Source of the DNA: Streptomyces sp. NBC_00440
GTDB lineage: Bacteria > Actinomycetota > Actinomycetes > Streptomycetales > Streptomycetaceae
NCBI RefSeq assembly: GCF_036014215.1
Contig: NZ_CP107921.1
Coordinates: forward strand, 1,497,501 to 1,561,500
DNA length: 64,000 nt
Reading direction: 5' to 3'
The notes beneath the pieces were generated by a model that worked only from the letters and a program-made list of their open reading frames with translations, did no database searches and was not told where the DNA came from. Made by a program: the position numbers and the translations under genes. Each line of letters starts with the position of its first letter. Positions within the stretch are counted from its first letter, which is position 1. This document shows, one piece after another, positions 59,831 to 64,000 of this stretch.

Positions 59831-61084
59831 ATGGAACACTTGACCCTGCTCCTTGGGATCGTGATCATTACCGCTCTCGTGTTCGACTTCACGAACGGTT
59901 TCCACGACACGGCCAACGCGATGGCGACGACCATCTCGACCGGCGCTCTCAAACCGAAGACCGCGGTGGCCATGTCCGCCGTGCTCAACCTTGTCGGGGC
60001 ATTCCTGTCCGTCGAGGTCGCCAAGACGATCTCCGGCGGGATCATCAATGAACAGGGCATCACCACAGAAGTGATCTTCGCGGCACTCGTCGGTGCCATC
60101 CTCTGGAATCTGCTGACCTGGCTGCTCGGCCTGCCGTCCAGTTCCTCCCACGCACTCTTCGGCGGGCTCATCGGAGCCACGCTGATGTCGGTCGGCTCGT
60201 CGGGTGTCAACGGCGATGTCGTCATCACCAAGGTCCTGCTCCCCGCGGTCGCCGCGCCGGTCGTCGCCGGTGTCGCCGCGCTGCTGGCCACCAGGCTGAC
60301 GTACCGGATCGGGCGCCGTACGGACGAGAAGTCCACCGCCAAGGGCTACCGGGCCGGCCAGATCGCCTCCGCCGGCCTGGTCTCGCTCGCTCACGGCACC
60401 AACGACGCGCAGAAGACCATGGGTGTCATCACCCTCGCCCTGGTCACCGGCAACGTCATCGCCCCCGGTTCGAACCCGCCCCTGTGGGTCATCGTCTCCG
60501 CGGGCACCGCCATCGCACTCGGTACGTACCTGGGCGGCTGGCGCATCATCAAGACCATGGGCAAGGGGCTCACCGAGCTCAGGCCGCAGCAGGGCTTCGC
60601 CGCCCAGACCGGTGCCGCGACCGTGATCCTGGCCTCCTCGCACCTCGGCTTCTCGCTCTCCACCACGCAGGTCTGCTCGGGGGCCGTGATGGGCGCGGGC
60701 GTCGGCCGCAAGGGCGGGGTGGTCCGCTGGTCCACCGCGACCCGGATGGCCGTCGCCTGGTGTCTGACCCTGCCCGCCGCCGCGGTCGTCGGCGCGGGCG
60801 CCGAGTATCTGACCGGCCGCGGCCCCTGGGGCATCGGCGCCGTCGCCGTCCTGCTGGTCGCGGGCTCCGGTGTCATCTGGTCGCTCTCCCGCCGCCAACC
60901 GGTCGGCCAGCACAGCGTCACCCCCGACGAACCCGCCGCGTCCGACGAGCCCGCCGGGGTGGTGACCACCGCCATCGCGGCTGTCGCCCCGCCGCCGGCC
61001 GGAGCGGTCTCCGACGGTCTCCGGACCACCATCCCCGCACCGGGCGGCGCCGCACCGGAGCCCACCCGGCCCGCCACGGTCTGA
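59831..61084 (+). CDS. pit: Inorganic phosphate transporter, PiT family
   Basis: A 417-residue low-affinity phosphate:metal symporter. GFHDTANAMATTISTGALKPKTAVAMSAVLNLVGAF and GLVSLAHGTNDAQKTMGVI are the two PiT signature repeats; SSSSHALFGGLIGA and SLSTTQVCSGAVMGAG are the pseudo-symmetric S-rich loops. About ten helices, then a Pro/Ala-rich C-terminal tail (from about 360). The PHO box suggests PhoP control under phosphate limitation. ATG at 59831. Confidence 0.95.
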   Translation: MEHLTLLLGIVIITALVFDFTNGFHDTANAMATTISTGALKPKTAVAMSAVLNLVGAFLSVEVAKTISGGIINEQGITTEVIFAALVGAILWNLLTWLLGLPSSSSHALFGGLIGATLMSVGSSGVNGDVVITKVLLPAVAAPVVAGVAALLATRLTYRIGRRTDEKSTAKGYRAGQIASAGLVSLAHGTNDAQKTMGVITLALVTGNVIAPGSNPPLWVIVSAGTAIALGTYLGGWRIIKTMGKGLTELRPQQGFAAQTGAATVILASSHLGFSLSTTQVCSGAVMGAGVGRKGGVVRWSTATRMAVAWCLTLPAAAVVGAGAEYLTGRGPWGIGAVAVLLVAGSGVIWSLSRRQPVGQHSVTPDEPAASDEPAGVVTTAIAAVAPPPAGAVSDGLRTTIPAPGGAAPEPTRPATV

Positions 61085-61159
61085 ACACGGCCTGAGCACC
61101 CTCAGAACCCTGAGAACCCTGAGAACCCTGAGAACACGGTCCGTCCGAACACGGTCTGA
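61083..61159 (+). repeat. Short tandem repeats between pit and the next gene
   Basis: GAACCCTGA occurs three times in a row (61105-61131), flanked by GAACACGG at 61083, 61132 and 61147 (GAACACGGCCTGA and GAACACGGTCTGA). The nine-base period could vary by slippage. Confidence 0.85.
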
Positions 61160-61178
61160 AGGAGAAGGACACCGCACC

Positions 61179-61436
61179 ATGGACATCGACTGGGCAGCTC
61201 TCGGCACCGTCTTCGGCGTCAGCCTCGTGGCCACCGTCGGACTGGTCGGCCTGTTCACCCTCGGCGTGGTGGGCCTGGCGCGGAAGCCCGTGCCGGAGCC
61301 GGGCACCGCCACCGCACCCGCCGCCGCGACTCCTGCCGGTACGGGCAGGGGCCCGGCCGCGCGGGCCGGCTCGTACGCCTGCTTCGCGCTCTGCGCGGCG
61401 GCCGTGGCGTACGGGATCTATCTGATCGTCGCCTGA
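61179..61436 (+). CDS. Small two-helix membrane protein downstream of pit
   Basis: An 85-residue protein with helices at about 9-34 and 65-84, joined by a Pro/Ala-rich loop. GAAGGAGAAGGACACCGCACC precedes the ATG. A small gene follows pit in other Streptomyces, to my recollection, so it may assist the transporter. Confidence 0.85.
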   Translation: MDIDWAALGTVFGVSLVATVGLVGLFTLGVVGLARKPVPEPGTATAPAAATPAGTGRGPAARAGSYACFALCAAAVAYGIYLIVA

Positions 61437-61480
61437 CGGCCCGCTCCTCCCCCACCACTCCCCGCGACAGCGTCACTCCG

Positions 61481-61514
61481 CCCGCCCGGCCGCCGCCACC
61501 GGCCACCGGGCGGG
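61481..61514 (+). terminator. Terminator hairpin before the cobalamin riboswitch
   Basis: CCCGCCCGG (61481-61489) pairs with CCGGGCGGG (61506-61514). It separates the pit unit from the cob genes. Confidence 0.7.
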
Positions 61515-61616
61515 CTGCCCGTGTGCGCGGCCTGCCGGGCGAGTGGCCCGTACGGCCGTCCGGGTGGCCCGTGTGGGGCTCGGCACACTGCCCCGTCGCA
61601 GGTCAAGGGTGAGTTG

Positions 61617-61790
61617 ACGGGTGTTCGCCGACCGTGGTGGACTTCCGGGGCCAATACGGCGGCAGGAGAGGAAGTCCGGTGCGAATCCGGCGCGGTCCCG
61701 CCACTGTCACCGGGGTCGCCCCCGGGAGCCAGGAACTCTCACCGCCGGTCACGTCGAACCAGGGCGCGGACACCCTGAGTGAGGACTACG
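61617..61790 (+). ncRNA. Cobalamin (B12) riboswitch
   Basis: The conserved core is unmistakable: GAGAGGAAGTCCGGTGCGAA followed by TCCGGCGCGGTCCCGCCACTGT (from about 61672), and the B12 box GGAGCCAGGAACTCTC (61725-61740). P-stems CGGTG/CACCG-type flank it. Binding of adenosylcobalamin is expected to shut off translation or transcription of the downstream cob genes. Outer limits are approximate. Confidence 0.93.
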
Positions 61791-61792
61791 CC

Positions 61793-61873
61793 ATGCGCGG
61801 CCGCCTGCTGCCCGAACCGCCCGATGCTCCGAGTACGACCGCAGTGAGGGTCCCGGGCGAACTGGCCTGCTGA
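61793..61873 (+). CDS. Possible 26-residue leader ORF between riboswitch and cobD
   Basis: ATG at 61793, preceded by GAGTGAGGACTACGCC, encodes 26 residues starting MRGRLLPEPPDAPST and stops 4 nt before cobD. cobD itself has no clear ribosome binding site, so it could be translated by coupling to this frame, with the riboswitch masking GAGGA. The product resembles nothing I know, and the frame may be chance. Confidence 0.35.
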   Translation: MRGRLLPEPPDAPSTTAVRVPGELAC

Positions 61874-61877
61874 CCCC

Positions 61878-62807
61878 ATGCGTGGAGAGCGTGTCTTCGT
61901 GTACGGCGCCACCACGGGCCTCCTGGCAGACCTCATCTTCGCCGACCCCCGGCGCGGGCACCCCGTCGCCGCCTTCGGGCGGGCCGCCGCCGCCGTGGAG
62001 CGCCGGCTCTGGCGTGACCACCGCGGGTGGGGCGCGCTGCACACCATGGTCTGCGCCGGGGGCGCGGTGGGCGCCGCCGTGCTGGCCGGGCGTGCCGTAC
62101 GCGGCCGTCCCGCCGCGGGCGTCGCACTGACCGCCGCCGCCACCTGGGCCGTCGTCGGCGGCACCTCGCTGGGGCGTGAGGCCCGCGCGGTGGGCGACGC
62201 GCTGGCGGCAGGTGATGTCGAGGCGGCCAGGGAGCGGCTGCCGCATCTGTGCGGACGCGATCCGCAGGCGCTCGACGCGCAGCAGATCGCGCGGGCCGTC
62301 GTGGAGTCCGTGGCCGAGAACACCTCCGACGCGGTGGTGGGCGCGCTGGTCTGGGGCGCCCTGGCCGGGGTGCCGGGGCTCGTCGGGTTCCGGGCGGTGA
62401 ACACCCTGGACGCGATGGTGGGCCACCGGTCGCCCCGGTATCTGCGGTACGGCTGGGCCTCCGCCCGGCTCGACGATCTGGCGGGCCGGCCGGGCGCCCG
62501 GCTCACCGCCGTACTGGCGGTGCTCGCGGGCGGGGACCCGCGCGGCGCGGTACGGGCCTGGCGGTCGGACGCGGGCCGCCACCCGAGCCCCAACGCGGGC
62601 CCGGTGGAGGCGTCGTTCGCGGGCGCGCTGGGCGTACGGCTCGGCGGCACCCTCGCGTACGCCGGCCGGGTCGAGCACCGGGCGGTGCTCAACGGCGGCG
62701 GCCGGCCGGTGGCCGTCGGCGACATCGAACGCGCGGTGCGGCTGTCGCGCCGGGTGTCCCTGCTGGCGCTCGCGACAGCTCTCGTGGTGAGGAAGGTACG
62801 CGGATGA
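61878..62807 (+). CDS. cobD: Adenosylcobinamide-phosphate synthase
   Basis: A 309-residue membrane enzyme (CbiB/CobD) that attaches aminopropanol (phosphate) to adenosylcobyric acid. [68 protein letters not shown] and [25 protein letters not shown] are hallmark segments. Under riboswitch control. ATGA overlap with cobQ. Confidence 0.95.
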   Translation: MRGERVFVYGATTGLLADLIFADPRRGHPVAAFGRAAAAVERRLWRDHRGWGALHTMVCAGGAVGAAVLAGRAVRGRPAAGVALTAAATWAVVGGTSLGREARAVGDALAAGDVEAARERLPHLCGRDPQALDAQQIARAVVESVAENTSDAVVGALVWGALAGVPGLVGFRAVNTLDAMVGHRSPRYLRYGWASARLDDLAGRPGARLTAVLAVLAGGDPRGAVRAWRSDAGRHPSPNAGPVEASFAGALGVRLGGTLAYAGRVEHRAVLNGGGRPVAVGDIERAVRLSRRVSLLALATALVVRKVRG

Positions 62808-64000
62808 GTGGCGGGCTGCTGGTGGCCGGAACCACGTCGGACGCCGGGAAGAGCGTGGTCACGGCCGGTATCTGCCGGTGGCTGGTGCGCCGGGGTGTGA
62901 AGGTCGCGCCCTTCAAGGCGCAGAACATGTCGCTCAATTCGTTCGTCACCCGCGAGGGGGCGGAGATCGGGCGGGCCCAGGCGATGCAGGCACAGGCTGC
63001 GCGGGTCGAGCCCACAGCGCTGATGAACCCGGTGCTGCTCAAGCCGGGGAGCGACCGGTCGAGCCAGGTCGTGCTGATGGGGAAGCCGGTGGGCGAGATG
63101 AGCGCCCGCGGCTACCACGGCGGCCGGCAGGAGGCGCTGCTCGGCACCGTGACGGACTGCCTGACCCAACTCCGGGGCACGTATGACGCGGTGATCTGCG
63201 AGGGGGCGGGCAGTCCGGCCGAGATCAATCTGCGGCGGACCGACATCGTGAACATGGGCATCGCGCGCGCCGCGCGCTTCCCGGTGGTCGTCGTCGGCGA
63301 CATCGACCGGGGCGGTGTCTTCGCGTCGTTCTTCGGTACGACGGCGCTGCTGAGCGCCGAGGACCAGTCGCTCGTCGCCGGGTACCTCGTCAACAAGTTC
63401 CGCGGTGATGTGTCCCTGCTCGAACCGGGGCTCGACATGCTGTACGGGCTGACCGGGCGGCGGACCTACGGTGTCCTGCCGTACGCGCACGGTCTGGGCA
63501 TCGACGAGGAGGACGGGCTGCGGGTGTCGATGCGCGGCACGGTGCGCGAGTCCGCCGTGTCCGCGCCCTACGGGCAGGACGTGCTGCGGGTCGCCGTGTG
63601 CGCCGTGCCGCTGATGTCGAACTTCACTGATGTGGACGCGCTGGCCGCCGAACCCGGCGTCGTGGTGCGGTTCGTGGACCGCGCGGAGGAGCTGGCCGAC
63701 GCGGACCTGGTGATCGTGCCGGGGACGCGCGGCACGGTGCGCGCGCTGGAGTGGCTGCGGGAGCGCGGGCTCGCGGACGCGCTGGCCCGGCGGGCCGCCG
63801 AAGGCCGTCCGGTGCTGGGCATCTGCGGTGGTTTCCAGCTGCTCGGCGAGCACATCGACGACACGGTCGAATCGCGCGCCGGGGCCGTCGACGGGCTCGG
63901 ACTGCTGCCCGTCCGGGTGCGGTTCGAGGTGGAGAAGACCCTGGCGCGGCCCGTCGGCGAGGCCCTCGGGGAGCCGGTCGAGGGGTACGAGATCCACCAC
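62804..64000 (+). CDS. cobQ: Cobyric acid synthase (3' truncated by window edge)
   Basis: The first 399 residues of CobQ/CbiP, which amidates adenosylcobyrinic diamide at four positions using glutamine. The P-loop-like N-terminal domain is [23 protein letters not shown], followed by [15 protein letters not shown] and [13 protein letters not shown]. The glutamine amidotransferase domain begins near 265 with the nucleophile Cys in [14 protein letters not shown] at 62804 overlaps the cobD stop. The end lies beyond this window. Confidence 0.96.
   Translation, partial: MSGGLLVAGTTSDAGKSVVTAGICRWLVRRGVKVAPFKAQNMSLNSFVTREGAEIGRAQAMQAQAARVEPTALMNPVLLKPGSDRSSQVVLMGKPVGEMSARGYHGGRQEALLGTVTDCLTQLRGTYDAVICEGAGSPAEINLRRTDIVNMGIARAARFPVVVVGDIDRGGVFASFFGTTALLSAEDQSLVAGYLVNKFRGDVSLLEPGLDMLYGLTGRRTYGVLPYAHGLGIDEEDGLRVSMRGTVRESAVSAPYGQDVLRVAVCAVPLMSNFTDVDALAAEPGVVVRFVDRAEELADADLVIVPGTRGTVRALEWLRERGLADALARRAAEGRPVLGICGGFQLLGEHIDDTVESRAGAVDGLGLLPVRVRFEVEKTLARPVGEALGEPVEGYEIHH

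Noticed and set aside
61634..61792. Coding frame across the cobalamin riboswitch.
   Set aside because: The bases form the conserved riboswitch core, so amino-acid coding there is accidental; only the last 26 codons after the B12 box are kept as a weak candidate.

Overview
This is a high-GC actinobacterial chromosome segment, almost certainly from a Streptomyces. The evidence is a chaplin (chpE type) spore-coat gene, a Spo0M sporulation protein, many GTG and TTG starts, TANNNT -10 boxes 6-8 nt before start codons, a PHO-box-controlled phosphate transporter, a 6C-type small RNA, and a gene order (chpE, serB, fabG-fabI, tyrS, moaA, actP, pit, cob) that I recall from the S. coelicolor chromosome arm-proximal core. 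I see no tRNA, rRNA, CRISPR, transposase or phage gene.

Layout. 1-5.2 kb: partial spo0M, a PEBP protein, an HNH nuclease, an NfeD/SPFH membrane pair, an ABC ATPase and a conserved hypothetical. 5.4-9.7 kb: chpE, a GAF histidine kinase with a NarL-type regulator, and a coupled SDR/QueA-like pair. 9.7-13.4 kb: a secreted SLT-type muralytic enzyme behind a structured leader, convergent with a double-FHA ABC exporter. 13.6-18.6 kb: serB, a SixA-type phosphatase, small membrane proteins, and a CynX-type MFS exporter with a 38-residue companion facing a GntR regulator across a 24-bp palindrome.

18.7-28.2 kb is the most unusual region. It reads as a catabolic island: cyclic amidohydrolase/deaminase, NCS2 nucleobase permease, FCD-GntR regulator, stand-alone molybdenum hydroxylase subunit, ACMSD-type amidohydrolase, cysteine-less Asp/Glu-racemase homologue and UbiD decarboxylase. 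Two near-identical sequence elements suggest one local regulon. The logic is uptake, deamination, hydroxylation and decarboxylation of an N-heterocycle or aromatic acid; the substrate is unknown.

28.2-39 kb returns to core genes: fabG-fabI (type II fatty acid synthesis), tldD-tldE, tyrS, a GlsB/YeaQ membrane protein, DUF3099, a 6C RNA, moaA, and actP with its DUF485 partner. 39-49.2 kb: secreted subtilase, zinc alcohol dehydrogenase, a two-gene unit that looks like ether-lipid cleavage (alkylglycerol-monooxygenase-like hydroxylase plus TMEM86/YhhN), a VIT/CCC1 metal transporter, a DEDDh-BRCT exonuclease, a zinc mini-protein, SURF1, a GH15 enzyme and an atypical SDR. 49.3-52.4 kb: an Asp23/Gls24-AmaP envelope operon.

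52.5-59.6 kb: enoyl-CoA hydratase, small HTH protein, an ABC-F ATPase preceded by a seven-residue leaderless leader peptide, VOC protein, a conserved HEAT-like hypothetical, alpha/beta hydrolase and class II aldolase. 59.7-64 kb: pit phosphate transporter with a PHO box, a small membrane protein, then a cobalamin riboswitch controlling cobD and cobQ; cobQ runs off the end.
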